From Siphonodentalium dalli (taxonomy: Eukaryota; Mollusca; Scaphopoda; Gadilida; Siphonodentaliidae): a stretch of 64,000 nt of DNA. Every line of letters begins with the position of its first letter. The stretch's first letter is position 1. The translations under genes were made by a program, and so were the position numbers. Shown here in pieces: positions 21,661 through 33,095 of this stretch. The stretch lies in contig CP136061.1 in assembly GCA_032622095.1 (NCBI GenBank), positions 39,313,797-39,377,796 of the forward strand. The letters are read 5' to 3'. The notes below the pieces were generated by a model that was not told the origin of the DNA, did not search any database, and saw only the letters and a list, made by a program, of their open reading frames with translations.

Positions 21661-22658
21661 ATTTAATATTCCTTCTGTTGATGGTGATTTGAACAAATAT
21701 GAATATTTCTGCAACGAACGCCGCACGTGCCTTTAAACCTTTCTCAAATAATCATCAATCCTACAAATTAATGGATTGGAATCAAGTAACTGTACATGAA
21801 CGAGTATCCAGTCATCGACGGTATGTTAAATGTGGATGGTCGAATATCCAGGAAGTGTACATCATTCCCATTGAGTTAGCCCCCATGGCCGCTAAAGAAA
21901 TTGGCGGATTATGATGCAATTCTAATGGCTCAGTAATGGCTCACTACTGGCTTCCCATTGTCAGCAATGCCGGTAATTGCCGATATTCGGCCATCAATGG
22001 CCATGAATGGCAATGTTGGCAAACATGGACGTAGGTGATTCTGGTTCCTGCATCTTGCTATGGGAGTTCTATCAATGATATGTATATTGCATGTTTGCAT
22101 ATTGTGCACACTATCTATGAAATACCAGATAAGTCTCGAAAACAACACTTGAAATTTAGGGCTTGGCTAAGCAGTAAGTGCACCGCACATAGTGGCTCAG
22201 GAGCATCTGTCCCACAGTGTCCAAAATGTCCATATAAATGATTAACTAAACATTTCCCTCAACAAATATGACTCTTTCGTACTCTTATTTATATTAGTCT
22301 GAATATATGACCTTAACGTCCCTCCAAATCAATCATATATTACTCCTATTAACACATATTAACTGACTGAGAATCAATTTAGTATATAAAGGTGGGGTTA
22401 ATGTATGTGGCTGAATATTCATTGGGCGAGTCACATGAGGCTCAGCCATTCCTCATTGAATAACATTGCATGTATCCACACACTGGCTACGTGTTGTCCC
22501 GGGTTAGTATATATCCACCGCCCTAAGGGTTACGAGCCCCCCCCCCCCCCCAATATGGCACCCGTTTTGTCGTGAATGCATATCGTGAGGATATATATCA
22601 TGGTTGTTCTGGAGCGGTAGTATCGCGTGAGATACCTACATTTCTACCTTTCTTCATG
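21661..22658. other. No gene recognised
   Basis: Contains a patch rich in TGGC/GCCA words at 21925-22030 (AATGGCCATGAATGGCAATG) with self-complementarity, and a poly-C tract at 22537-22551. Open frames at 21699-21914 and 22035-22241 are not recognised. Confidence 0.4.
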
Positions 22659-22860
22659 TTAACCCGTTCATGATTGGAGCCGCGTTGGTGCAGCATTAAA
22701 TATGTACAAGTGCTTTCTCTTATATATACGAATCTCCCATGGGGAACCTCGCATATATAAGAGAATACGCTAGCTTACAAGGTCAAGATCAATATTGTTA
22801 AGCCAATGCATTCCCTTATATATGCCAGGCTCCCTATGGGGAGTATGGCTTGACCACTCC
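22659..22860. mobile_element. Family D copy 2, right end missing
   Basis: Begins TTAACCCGTTCATGATTGGAGC-like sequence with the family's GGTGCAGCATTAAA. It continues with a diverged hairpin and the first half of another, then breaks off at CTATGGGGAGTATGG. Confidence 0.6.
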
Positions 22861-22969
22861 GGCCCTTCGTCCCATACCGTTATTTTTCTTTAATCATTTT
22901 CTCCGTCTTTAACGAATATGAGCGATTGCAAACATTCAAGCATATATATTCAAAAATATTTAATAATGG

Positions 22970-23163
22970 CAGTCACCCGTGTGCCTGGCTTAGAATATGT
23001 CCACAGCCCCACTGCAAGGGGTAAGAACCCATAATGGGGCAACCTGTGTGTCGAGGGTTGCGGCCCGTGAGGCGTGATGTGGGAGTCCTGATTGTGCTCA
23101 GGCAGCCGTATGGCGACGTATCGATCTGCGGTTCGGCTTAGCTCGTTGTCCACTTTGGTCCTA
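22970..23163 (+). repeat. Dispersed element, copy 1, leading into a 52-bp array
   Basis: CCCCACTGCAAGGGGTAAGAA, CCATAATGGGGCA, CCGTGAGGCGTGATGTGGGA and GGCTTAGCTCGTTGTCC also occur, in the same order, around 37115-37220 and 38340-38400. These are therefore two copies of one element. In this copy the tail is amplified. Confidence 0.6.
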
Positions 23164-23531
23164 CATCGCGCCAAGAGGTTGCTTGAGTTGACCTGGCTCT
23201 ATCAACCAATCGGCACATCGCGCCAAGAGGGTGCTTGAGTTGACCCGGCTCCATCAACCAATCGGCACATCGCGCCAAGATAGTGCTTGAGTTGACCTGG
23301 CTCTATCAACCAATCGGCACATCGCGCCAAGAGGGTGCTTGAGTTGACCTGGCTCTATCAACCAATCGGCATATCGCGCCAAGAGGGTGCTTGAATTTAC
23401 CTGGCTCTATCAACCAATCGGCACATCGCGCCAAGAGGGTGCTTGAATTGACCTGGCTCTATCAATCAATCGGCTCGTCACATTTCGCAGTGAGTTGACC
23501 TGTCTCTATCAACCAATCGGCTCGTCACATG
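23164..23531. repeat. 52-bp tandem repeat, about seven copies
   Basis: The unit contains CATCGCGCCAAGAGGGTGCT and TCTATCAACCAATCGG. The last two copies diverge to GGCTCGTCACATTTCGCAGT. It follows directly on the element at 22970-23163. Confidence 0.9.
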
Positions 23532-23689
23532 TCGTAGTGCTTCAGAATAGACTATTGTAATCCGTTGCATTCTGTCCATGTAATTTGCAGTTGTGCATTC
23601 TTTGTATTTAAATCTGTCATTTTGTATTCATTTGAATTTCGATTTGATGATTGATTGAATATCTATTGATGGTTTCGTCGACGTCTGCC

Positions 23690-23800
23690 TCACTGTACCG
23701 GGAGGCTGCTTCACGCAGTGGCTAAACCGTTAAACGGGTCATCTCTTCAGCTACGGGCAAGTCTTTGGTCCGACCACTGTGTTCAGGGATGTTGGCTAGA
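23690..23800 (+). repeat. Possible tRNA-derived SINE head (weak)
   Basis: CAGTGGCTAAACCGTTAAACG has an A-box look, and TTTGGTCCGACCACTG 45 bp later is near a B-box (GGTTCGANNCC). No intact cloverleaf is seen. Low confidence. Confidence 0.22.
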
Positions 23801-23867
23801 TACAATGCATGGTTAAATATTTAACCGCCTACTTTAAATATAAGTAATTGTAAACTGGACATTATAT

Positions 23868-24290
23868 GATTTTTTAACCCTGTGCCAATGCATTCTCTTA
23901 TATATGCGAGTCGACCATAGGTCGCCTCGCATATATAAGAGAATGCATTGGCCTAACAATTTTTTATCATTTTTTTTAAATAAATGTTTCTTACAATTTT
24001 TAGGACATAAAATAAAAAACATCCATTGCCCTGCAGGGAGCCCCACACATACATAGAAGCATATAGAAGAGTGTCGTCTGCTCATGTTTGTCTGGAGCTC
24101 TGTATGGGTGAAATTATAAAATTGTCAAAGAATACAAGAAAAAATTATTAAAATTGTAAAAAATTGTTAGGCCAATGCATTCTCTTTTATATGCGAGGCG
24201 ACCTATGGTCGACTCGCATATATAAGAGAATGCATTGGCACAGGGTAAAAAAAATCCCGACTTACGACTGGATTTGATATGGCGGGTCAC
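23868..24290. mobile_element. Hairpin-pair MITE, family A copy 3 (inverted core, shortened left end)
   Basis: Both hairpins and the core are present, with the core in reverse orientation relative to copy 1. The left terminal repeat is truncated to about GATTTTTTAACCCTG. A direct repeat, AA[CT]TGGACATTATA, flanks it (about 23850-23867 and 24296-24311) and is longer than the 4-bp duplications of other copies. Confidence 0.75.
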
Positions 24291-24311
24291 ATGTTAAATT
24301 GGACATTATAA

Positions 24312-25105
24312 TGGGATTGGGGTACAAGTTACAATAAGTTGTTGAGAACTTGCTATATAGTTTATCCGAGGGTTCGCGCTGCCACTTGCCAAATTTGCCA
24401 ATGGCAAATTATAATTCACATTTGGTCACTTTTGATTCCTCAAGAAAGTTTATTAATAATTGTCAATCAATACCTTTCATTTCAGAAAACTCTTTCATTA
24501 CTAATGGTATTAGTGGTGATTTATACATGCATAAGGTTATGAAAAGTTAACACCACTATCAATCTGATATCATAGGCATCGATGGGTGGAGGGATTGCTA
24601 GTATGTCTGGTTATGGTGTTTACCTATAGCTAATCATCTTTGTTTCGATGTGCCTTTATGATGAAGAAAACCTTCTACAATTGCTTTGTTATGTTGCTGG
24701 TTGGGTTGGATTGTCGAAATAGTCAAAATAAAAGAAACAATTTGTAGAAACTGATAGCAACTCATAACAGCATTTGGCAAAAATTATTTTCATTTGGCAA
24801 AATATTGGCAAAAGTAAATTTCGGGCCAGCGCGGACCCTGGTTTATTCGCCTGAGCTGCACCCAACACACGAAGCTACCAATGTCTACATTTGTACTCTC
24901 CTCTGTACTGTGATTAAAATGCAACCAGTATTGCCATGATGATAGCAAAAGTAAAGAAATGATATGAACAAGGTGTTCTGTCCCAGACCAGGCACACACG
25001 AATCGCAGTCAACCAAAGAAGTCTCCAAACTATCTCGGTGTCCCATTTAATACTATCTCGGTGTCCCATTTAATACTATCTCGGTGTCCCATTTAATATT
25101 ATGCA
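24312..25105. other. Non-coding, with a 23-bp triple repeat
   Basis: TATCTCGGTGTCCCATTTAA is repeated three times at 25031-25099. Otherwise no element or gene is recognised. Several TTTGGCAAA words occur at 24385-24410 and 24770-24815. Confidence 0.5.
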
Positions 25106-25550
25106 TGCCCAATATATCCTCATGTAAATAGGTTCGTATTGGACTTATTTCACTCTGAAATAAGTATTAGTCCCGTTTTATGAGGCCCCCACCCCACCCC
25201 CTGGAATACGGAATACCACTTAAAACAGAGGGTGGAATACGGAATACCAGTTAACAGCCATATGGATAAATTTTCTATTGCCGTACGAATGCCGGTCATC
25301 CCGCAGTGTCCACGTCTAAAATGATCTAAAATGACGATAATCGATGGGTGTATATTTTTATTGTACAAAAATCGCATTTATATTATTATATTCTTTGATA
25401 TGGCGGGTCACATATGTGTTTTTTTTCTTCAAATAAGTTCGTTTTATGAGCTTATTTTCAGGAGAACGAGAGGAGACGAGAGGAGACGAGAGGAGACTTG
25501 AAATTAGGGATGAAATCTCATTTCACAAAAAGAGCCAGTCGCTGATAAAT

Positions 25551-25998
25551 GTGACCCGCCATATCAAATCCAGTCGTAAGTCGGGATTTGTTTACCCTGT
25601 GTCAATGCATTCTCTTATATATGCGAGTCGATCATAGGTCGCCTCGCATATATAAGGGAATGCATTGGCCTAACAATTTTTTACAATTTTAATAATATTT
25701 TCTTGTATTCTTTAACAATTTTATAATTTCACCCATACAGAGCCCCATACAAACATGAGCAGACGACACTCTTCTATATGCTTCTATATATGTGTGGGGC
25801 TCCCTGCAGGGTAATGGATGTTTTTTATTTTATGTCCTAAAATTTGTAAGAAACATTTATTTAATAAACATTGTTAGGCCAATGCATTCTCTTATATATG
25901 CGAGGCGACCTATGGTCGACTCGCATATATAAGAGAATGCATTGGCACAGGGTAAAAAAAAATCCCGACTTACGACTGGATTTGATATGGCTGGTCAC
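25551..25998. mobile_element. Hairpin-pair MITE, family A copy 4
   Basis: Complete, flanked by AAAT on both sides (25547-25550, 25999-26002), which supports the 4-bp target duplication. The left end is GTGACCCGCC and the right end is GGCTGGTCAC. A solitary right end of the same family (GATATGGCGGGTCACATA) lies about 150 bp to the left, near 25397-25414. Confidence 0.85.
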
Positions 25999-26103
25999 AA
26001 ATGTGCAAATGCTACATGGAAGAAATGATAAGGGGATGTAGGTTTGGGTTAGTTATTACTAAATATTATATAATTAATATAATCACCGTGTCTTCATTTA
26101 TTT

Positions 26104-26803
26104 TACCACGGTGGGGAATAGCGTGGTTTCGAGGTTTGAGTACCACGCATTCAAAATGACCGAAGCGAGCGCAAATGTACAAAAAGATTATATTAACTGG
26201 CACAAAACATAGCATTTTAACTGCTACGAGAATATTAGCGGATTTTGGATATGTTATACTGGAGATACTCCCTCTTCTAATGATACCAACATCCCTTCTT
26301 TACCAATTTCTTCCGGGTCGAACACTCTGACTACCATTCTAATATGTTGGATTATTTTAAAACAATTTGATACCTTTTTTCTTCCGAAATACTCAGTAGT
26401 TTTCTCTAACATTCTGGCCAAGTTGCCACTTGCGGAGGTTAGTGGAATACACCAGTCCATACATATAAGAGAATCCTTCGACTGATAACTTTGATCAGAC
26501 TGTTAGAGCAAATAACTGAGTTTGGACACAAATTGGGTATCAGCGTGTTTGAAAAATAATAAATCATATTCTCACAATATTATATAATATGTCTTCTTTT
26601 TTTTTCCTCCCGTGATTTTGGGAGGGGGCTAGCACCGGGATGGTCGAAAGGGCCGATAGGCCCTTTCCGTCACCCCTATAACATGTCATATCGTAGTTTT
26701 TTTTTACATTTTTAATAGTTTTTGGTCGGTTTGCGATCGCATCAGCCATGTTGAATGCGTGGTACTCATCAACTCTAAGCCACGTGATTCTCCACCGTGT
26801 TAT
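26104..26803. mobile_element. 700-bp element with ~60-bp terminal inverted repeats
   Basis: The left repeat (CACGGTGGGGAATAGCGTGG, then GAGTACCACGCATTCAA) is matched in inverse on the right (TTGAATGCGTGGTACTC, then CCACGTGATTCTCCACCGTG). The interior has a small ORF at 26254-26460, a poly-T tract and a GAAAGGGCC/GGCCCTTTC hairpin at about 26646-26668. Possibly a deleted DNA transposon. Confidence 0.6.
26254..26460 (-). CDS. Small ORF (68 residues) inside an inverted-repeat element
   Basis: ATG to TAA, beginning MDWCIPLTSASGNLARMLE and ending SLEEGVSPV. Residue use looks protein-like (RKKVSNCFKIIQHIRMVVRV, then FDPEEIGKEG). It lies inside the 26104-26803 element with roughly 60-bp terminal inverted repeats, so it may be a captured exon or a transposon relic. 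Inside the frame, AAAAAAGGTATCA could act as a splice donor. No function can be assigned. Confidence 0.25.
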   Translation of the reverse strand: MDWCIPLTSASGNLARMLEKTTEYFGRKKVSNCFKIIQHIRMVVRVFDPEEIGKEGMLVSLEEGVSPV

Positions 26804-27177
26804 AATATCTAAGAAATTTTGAGTGATTCTTAGCATAAACACAATTTTGAAGAGATCAGACAATTTATTTACAAAACAAGTAGAGTGCTATAAAACTCAA
26901 TGAAAATGAAACGATGCAAAAATACTACGATGAAAGTAGAACGATGTTCAACGTTTACTGTATCATTTGGCTGATAAATCAAGGGAACACAATAAATAGC
27001 GTTGATAATCGGCGTCACAATGAAATTCGACCTTATACGAACACTCGAAATATTTTGTCTTGAAACTCCTAAAACAGTGTAGCAATGTTGATGCTAATTA
27101 TGTAGATAGACATAATTCCATGACGTGGTTATTTAACCTCATACCTCATATAAATATGAAAGAACATAAACAGGATA

Positions 27178-27544
27178 TCAATATATCCTCACGTAAATAC
27201 GCACATAATCGACTTATAAAGTGAAATAAGTACATGCAATGATTATTTGATTCTGAAATAAGCAGATAATGGAATCATACCTGTTATTTCGTTTTGTGGC
27301 GCGGGCCACAGTGAAAACACATGTTAAAGAGCGTCGGCTTTAAAATTCGTAAGTTATTTGTGTCATTATCCGCACATAATCTGCTTAGAATCGCCCCATT
27401 ATGAGTCGATAATGTGACAAAGTCGCTCTTATTTTCAGCATATTATCGACTCAAAATTAGGCGATTCTAAGTAGATTATCTACCAAAAACAAGTTCTAGT
27501 ATAAGCAGGTAATGTGTGTGCTGTTTTTCGGGAGAACAGGCTGA
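27178..27544 (+). repeat. ~370-bp dispersed repeat, family E copy 1
   Basis: Begins ATATCCTCACGTAAATACGC with CACATAATCGAC, has GGCGCGGGCCACAGTGAAAA in the middle, and an internal inverted repeat (CTGCTTAGAATCGCC ... GGCGATTCTAAGTAG). It ends GGGAGAACAGGCTGAA. Non-coding; probably a MITE. Confidence 0.7.
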
Positions 27545-28511
27545 AGATATTGTTAATAAATAGTGTCCATTGTTTTAAGATTAAAATTTGTTAGTGCCAA
27601 TTCACCTCATGTGAAACGTTAAAATAGAAGTTTCTACTTGATTTATCCATTGACGATAAATAACAACCTCTTAATATCCACACATCCACTGAATTAGTCT
27701 GAATAGTACACGATATTCCAGTTCACTCATTATATAATCCTCATTTCCATGTGCAATGTATTTTGACAACAAATCGACGACGAACTCTAAGTGGCGCCGA
27801 CCTTTGTATATACCCGCGATTATCTTTCATCCATCGAGTGGCGATTTATTTATTTCTACTCACGCATTAGTTGACTTTATACACTATAGCCCTTACGAGT
27901 GTCCTCAAGTGCCGCCGAACATCCACTAGTAGACTATTTATATATGCCAAAACCTTTTATCTGTAACATGAATCACCAGTCATTTCGCCTTAGGAGAGTT
28001 TGTTATACGCGGATTAAAAAGCCCTCAATAGTACAATACTAGACTATCACTACCGGCGAATCGTGAGGTAGAAGAAAGATTTTACCGAACCGACTACCAA
28101 CGTTATACAAATTTTTTGGTCGGAGTGTTTTTTAGTTAAGAAGTCAGTCGAATATATATTTATCCTTTAGAGCATGTGTATATCAGAACAATAGCTTCAG
28201 TTCAGAATGGGTCAATTCAGTCACATAATATAGGTAGTGTTACAATACCCAATTTGCATGACTGTGCGTTTGTCACTAGGAAAATATAACGTGTATTGTG
28301 TCTTTTATTGGTCTACACTGGAAGTTTTACTAATATATCGAATGGTGTTGGTAAAAGTAAGGACAGAGTGACCGTATTATCAGGGGCGTGGCTAGAGGGC
28401 CCCAATGGGTGTGTTCTCCGTTACACGCCCCGAACCACCCCACGTCGCCACGTCCCTACGTATTATATGTAAATTGTCCAGGTCTAACATTACGTTCACA
28501 CACTGGTAGAA
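27545..28511. other. No feature recognised
   Basis: Unique-looking, AT-rich, no long open frames. A GC-richer patch at 28385-28455 (GGGGCGTGGCTAGAGGGCCC) may be a dispersed-repeat fragment. Confidence 0.4.
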
Positions 28512-28771
28512 TTATGGGTTCATGACGAGAACTGCGCTGGTGCAGCATTAAAAACCGTGCTAGTACATTCTCTTATTTATGCGAGTTTCCGATTGTGAGT
28601 CTCGCATATATAAGAGATTGCACTGGCTTAAAATATCAAGGTACATATTGTTAGGCCAATGCATTCTCTGATATCTGCGAGGATCCCTATGGGCGACTCC
28701 CATATATAAGAGAATGCATTGTCACAGGGTTTTCGTTAACTTTCAGGAAGCTCCAGTCATGAAAGTGTTAA
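28512..28771. mobile_element. Family D copy 3
   Basis: The left end is a mutated TTAT GGGTTCATGA..., with GCTGGTGCAGCATTAAA inside. Two diverged hairpins follow, and the right end is GGAAGCTCCAGTCATGAAAG before TTAA (28768-28771). The hairpin arms carry several mismatches, so this is an old copy. Confidence 0.65.
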
Positions 28772-28863
28772 ACGCTCGACTCTTCCTATATTTAAAGATA
28801 ATTACGAAACGATTTTTAGTAGACAAAAAAACGCGTGATGCAAAAATAATTTGAAATTACTGC

Positions 28864-29268
28864 TTAAATATTTGACAAAAGTGGAGAATTGGATTCCAAA
28901 TAAGCGATTGATTTTAGCAGAGTAAAATTAGGTATGTCGATACCTGTTGAAGTTAAATATTGAGTTTGAAATTGGCGCCTGTTTTCTCTCTGCAGTAAAG
29001 CGTGGGCTTCGAGCCGGTGAACAGCATGAATGTTTTGTTCATCGCCTGGTGTATAAGTTGCCGAAATATTTATCCTGTAAATAGTGTACCAGATTGGGTA
29101 AAGTAAGGCTTGTACTCGATCGATTGGCGATGATATGTTACGAATCTGTTCCGCCGTTTGCGAATTATGGGCATTAGAAGTGAGGAGGTAATCAAAACAG
29201 TGAACTCCCTTGTAACGTATGCTATCAATAGCGATGGGTTTGTTAAAGTGGCGCGCTCGTATATTCAT
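28864..29268 (-). CDS. Unrecognised single-exon ORF of 134 residues
   Basis: The frame opens after a TGA and has an ATG at 29268 (MNIRARHFNKPIAIDSIRY) and a TAA at 28866-28864. Composition is balanced and unlike the repeat arrays. Notable stretches are YKGVHCFDYLLTSNAHN, TYTPGDEQNIHAVHRLEAH and ENRRQFQTQYL. No signal peptide, membrane segment or known motif is evident. I do not recognise the family. It could be a small gene, a terminal exon or a relic of a mobile element. Confidence 0.35.
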   Translation of the reverse strand: MNIRARHFNKPIAIDSIRYKGVHCFDYLLTSNAHNSQTAEQIRNISSPIDRVQALLYPIWYTIYRINISATYTPGDEQNIHAVHRLEAHALLQRENRRQFQTQYLTSTGIDIPNFTLLKSIAYLESNSPLLSNI

Positions 29269-29437
29269 ATAAGTTTCCAATCAGATTTCTTTTGAATTGA
29301 TTTTTGGAGGTCTGGTATTGTCCATCCCGTTGATTCAATTATAACTTATGGAATTATAAATTGATGGATTTATTGACTTATTGATTGTTTGTTTGTGGGC
29401 TTACTTTATCATCCGGTTGGTCGCGACGAATGTGCAA

Positions 29438-29645
29438 TTAACCCTTTCTATACTAAATGGATTCTCCCACTCAGTATACATTCGAATGGTTCCTTATTCA
29501 TTTGGAGGGGTGTTCTGAAAAAATAAGCAGACGACAGATAATACAATTGCAGAAGGAGTCCTATTTATTGGAGGGGCTTGTTCAGATAATAAGCGATATA
29601 AGGGACCTGCTCGTCAATGAGTATTTAGTATAAAAAGATTCAAGA
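29438..29645. repeat. Dispersed element related to the 66-bp unit at 3600-3940
   Basis: Begins TTAACCCTTTCTATACTAAA and ends CGTCAATGAGTATTTAGTAT, an inverted relation to the start. The interior has GTTCAGATAATAAGCG. Probably a TTAA-type element, with the right TTAA not intact. Confidence 0.5.
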
Positions 29646-29828
29646 TACTTCCCTGTGCATATTGTAAACGGTGGAATACATCCATCTGATATAATAAGTA
29701 TGGTGTGCTATCGATGTCTTAACATACTATGGAAATATTCGACGAATTGCTTGCAATATTGCCCTGCAAATCTACCAATGCACACTAATATAGTGACAAC
29801 AAGACGAGGAAAACCCATTATGTGCATC

Positions 29829-30297
29829 AAAACCGGCCAAATAAAGCTTCAACAGCCTAAAATATCTTGGGTCTGTCTCAATAAAACCATACAAATATGG
29901 ATATCATTGGAACCGGCTCCTTGACCACATTGTGATGGTTACAGTTATGCCCTGTGCCAATGCATTCTCTTATATATGCGAGTCGACCATAGGTCGCCTC
30001 GCATATATAAGAGAATGCATTGGCTTAACACATTAAAAATTATAAAATTGTTAAAGAATGTAAGAAAAAATGGTAAAAAGTGTTAAAAAAAGATTTTTTT
30101 TTAAGCCAATGCATTCTCTTATATATGCGAGGCGACCTATGGTCGACTCGCATATATAAGAGAATGCATTGGCACAGGGCATAACTGTAACCATCACAAT
30201 GTGGTCAAGGAGCCGGTTCCAATGATATCCATATTTGTATGGTTTTATTGAGACAGACCCAAGATATTTTAGGCTGTTGAAGCTTTATTTGGCCGGG
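29829..30297. mobile_element. Hairpin-pair element, family B copy 3 with both long arms, ends lost
   Basis: Long outer arms are present on both sides as inverted repeats (AAACCGGCCAAATAAAGC and its inverse), with two hairpins inside, but no TTAACCCTTTACCC end is left on either side. It shows the symmetric ancestral form of which copies 1 and 2 are one-armed versions. Confidence 0.75.
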
Positions 30298-30431
30298 TAT
30301 CTGTTTGGCTAACACCAGAGCAGCCAGTATTGATATATGTTTAAATTAAATGTTTTTTTCCAAATTACTCGGATTTCGGATTAGCCAACCATTGCGAAAA
30401 TGACAGCTTCAGAAAACAATGGCAAATTGTC

Positions 30432-30828
30432 TTAACCCTTTACCCAACAGAAGGGCCCTGTGCCAATGCATTCTCTTATATATGCGAGTCGACCATAGGT
30501 CGCCTCGCATATATAAGAGAATGCATTGGCTTAACACATTACAAATTATAAAATTGTTAAAGAATGTAAGAAAAAATGGTAAAAATTTAAAAAAGATTTT
30601 TTTTAGGCCAATGCATTCTCTTATATATGCGAGGCGACCTATGGTCGACTCGCATATATAAGAGAATGCATTGGCACAGGGCATAACTGTAAGCATCACA
30701 ATGTGGTCAAGGAGCCGGTTCCAATGATATCCATATTTGTATGGTTCTATTGAGACAGACCGAAGATATTTTAGGCTGTTGAAGCTTTATTTGGCCGGTT
30801 TTGGCCGGTTTGTTGGGTAAAGGGTTAA
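30432..30828. mobile_element. TTAA-flanked hairpin-pair element, family B copy 1
   Basis: TTAA on both sides (30432-30435, 30825-30828) with ends CCCTTTACCCAACA and its inverse. The left outer arm is short. The right has a long arm containing AAGGAGCCGGTTCCAATGAT and GGCCGGTTTTGGCCGG. Two inverted hairpins of the shared module lie between. TTAA plus CCCTTT ends are typical of piggyBac-type elements (established knowledge); there is no transposase. Confidence 0.8.
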
Positions 30829-30829
30829 C

Positions 30830-31450
30830 AGCATTCCTTTTCCCCCGCAGGATCTACCAACAACATAGCAATTTATCATAACAACTTAACCAGCGAAGAT
30901 ACATCCTAATATCGCAATTTATCACTGAATACTTTTCATTTATGAAATCGTGCATGTGAAGTTTGCGGTTGCACACGTAAATGTAGCCTTTGTGTCTTAG
31001 TTTACATACAGCAATGCAATTCCCCGTGCAACGCAACGCATGAGCAATAAAGCGACATATAGATGCAGTGATGTGGCTTGTCTGTCCCTCCTCCCCAACT
31101 TTGGTAAACATGTTCAATAGTTCGACATTTAACACCACATATATGGTGAAATTGTTCTCATTGTTTGATTTCTAACCAGTAATTAGTGGGGCATTTATTG
31201 TTTATAGACCAACAGTAGCATATTTTTCTACAAAATTGAGTTCTTAAATGGTCGTTAGTCATTCAAATTTCTGACGTTAGAGGGGGTTGGAAATTTGCAA
31301 CAGTTGGAAAGCTTGAAGTATCCGTTGGAAAGTTCTAACCGAAGGAGTGTGGAAATAGAATGTTGTCAATCTGATTCAAGAGGGGTGCAGTCTTTAATGT
31401 CTTTACTGATAATATGTCCATCGTGACCACATTGTCACATAACACATGAG
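30830..31450. other. No feature recognised
   Basis: No repeats noticed. The open frame at 30854-31138 (minus) has no motif and is not called. Confidence 0.4.
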
Positions 31451-31690
31451 TACATATGTTACGCTGATTTATGTAGTAACTGACGAGTTTTGTGGTAGCT
31501 CACGAGTTATGTAGTAACAATCGACGAGTTTTGTGGTAGCTCACGAGTTTTGTAGTAAAATCGACGAGTTATGTAGTAATTTGGGTTACGAGTTTTGTAG
31601 TAAAATATCGACGAGTTTTGTAGTAAAAAACAAGCTAACGAGTTTTGTAGTAATACTCGTCGAGTTTTGTAGCAACAATTGTTAGTCAGT
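31451..31690. repeat. ~25-30-bp degenerate tandem repeat
   Basis: About nine copies of GACGAGTTTTGTAGTAA with variable spacers such as TAGCTCAC and AATC. Confidence 0.8.
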
Positions 31691-32696
31691 TTCAAAGGCG
31701 GGTTAGGACTTAATAAAATCGTATATAGTAAATGCAATGTTTTTGTGTGTAAGTGTTTGTGTGGTGGACGTTAATGACGTTGTAGCTCAACTTGATGTTG
31801 GTCCCTCGTCACTGCTGCGTCGTTTCTCATCAGATCTGAGCCAAACTTCGTACCTAGAAGTACTACGGCCACGTTATTAACTTGAACCTGGCCCCCATTA
31901 CGTCAGACGTCGCGTCCTATTTCTTAATACCATGTTGTATTGGTGAAATAGAATAAACTATCTATCTTGGTGGAAAACCAAATGTGGTTCGTCATTTTTC
32001 TCTCAGTGCATAATGGATTCGCGGCTTGTGCACTCTAAGAAATAAACTAACCAACAGTAAGTAGCCGAGAAACATAAGAGAGCGGCGAGTCATGCATGCG
32101 TACCATACAGTTATTGTTACTATTAATCGTTTCACTTTGTTTTTGCAATATAGACAACTCTACGCCACCTCTTGGTTCTTGGTTCGTTCTTGTGGATACC
32201 CATGTGATTTGACACAGTAACACTCTGCATATTCAATTATGATACATGTAGTTGAAAAATCAAAGAAAAAACGTGAACAGTTCATGTAACAGTAATAGTG
32301 GACAGTCAGTCCATTTGTTGCTGGTAAGCTCTCCCACAAACTGGTCAACCAATGAGGGATACATAAAGTAAGGAACACGAGAGTATGTGTGGTGGGTAAG
32401 GCTAGATAGATAGATAATGTATATATGTGACAAGGGATGCAATAGGTTGTTAACTTATGCTTAAATCCATTTGGTGGGTTGTGCTCCGTAATACATCTTA
32501 TAATAGTCGCTTTTGAATTTGTCCTGGTATCACATAGGTCGATAAATACCTGAACTACCATTCTATGTCAAGAACAGCATATGCCCCACAGAAAGACGCA
32601 TTTATTTCATATAAAATACAACTTTGAATACGACGATTATATCCCAATCAAATATCTGGAATCAGAAATGGAATAATGCGCAACTTCTGGAAAGGG
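31691..32696. other. No feature recognised
   Basis: Open frames at 32160-32561 and 32260-32442 are low-quality overlapping frames. A short (AGAT)n run is at 32405-32418. Confidence 0.4.
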
Positions 32697-33095
32697 AATA
32701 TTGTGTTATCTTAAAGTGATGTGAAACACTCCGGTAGGGTGATCAAATAAAAATGGAGAATAATCTTGCTCAAAGTAGTTATTTTTACACATATTATATC
32801 CAAATTAACTACACACATCGTCATTCTTATATATTAATTAAATAAAGTGACTCTCGATGGCGAAATCGTTTTCGTTAGTTTATCGCAGATAGATGCGTCC
32901 CGAATCGAGTAGTAAATATTTACAATTGAGCGTAGTTTAGACGATGTTTTCTGTGGAGTGGTAGGGTCGATTAGCTTCAGATTTTCGGCGATGCTAGTAG
33001 AATGTTACATTCCTCAAGTTGGCATAGTGCCTGCATACTAACTTATCAGTTTTACGCACGCGAACAAGTACATAATATGTCTTTAACATCAAGCT
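32697..33095 (-). repeat. Dispersed ~400-bp repeat, copy 2
   Basis: Inverse counterpart of 4020-4420. It begins GTGATGTGAAACACTCCGGT and ends near CTTTAACATCAAGC. Both copies are in otherwise featureless DNA. Confidence 0.65.

Noticed and set aside
32160-32561. 133-codon minus frame
   Set aside because: Composition is low quality and a second frame overlaps; no start or splice evidence.
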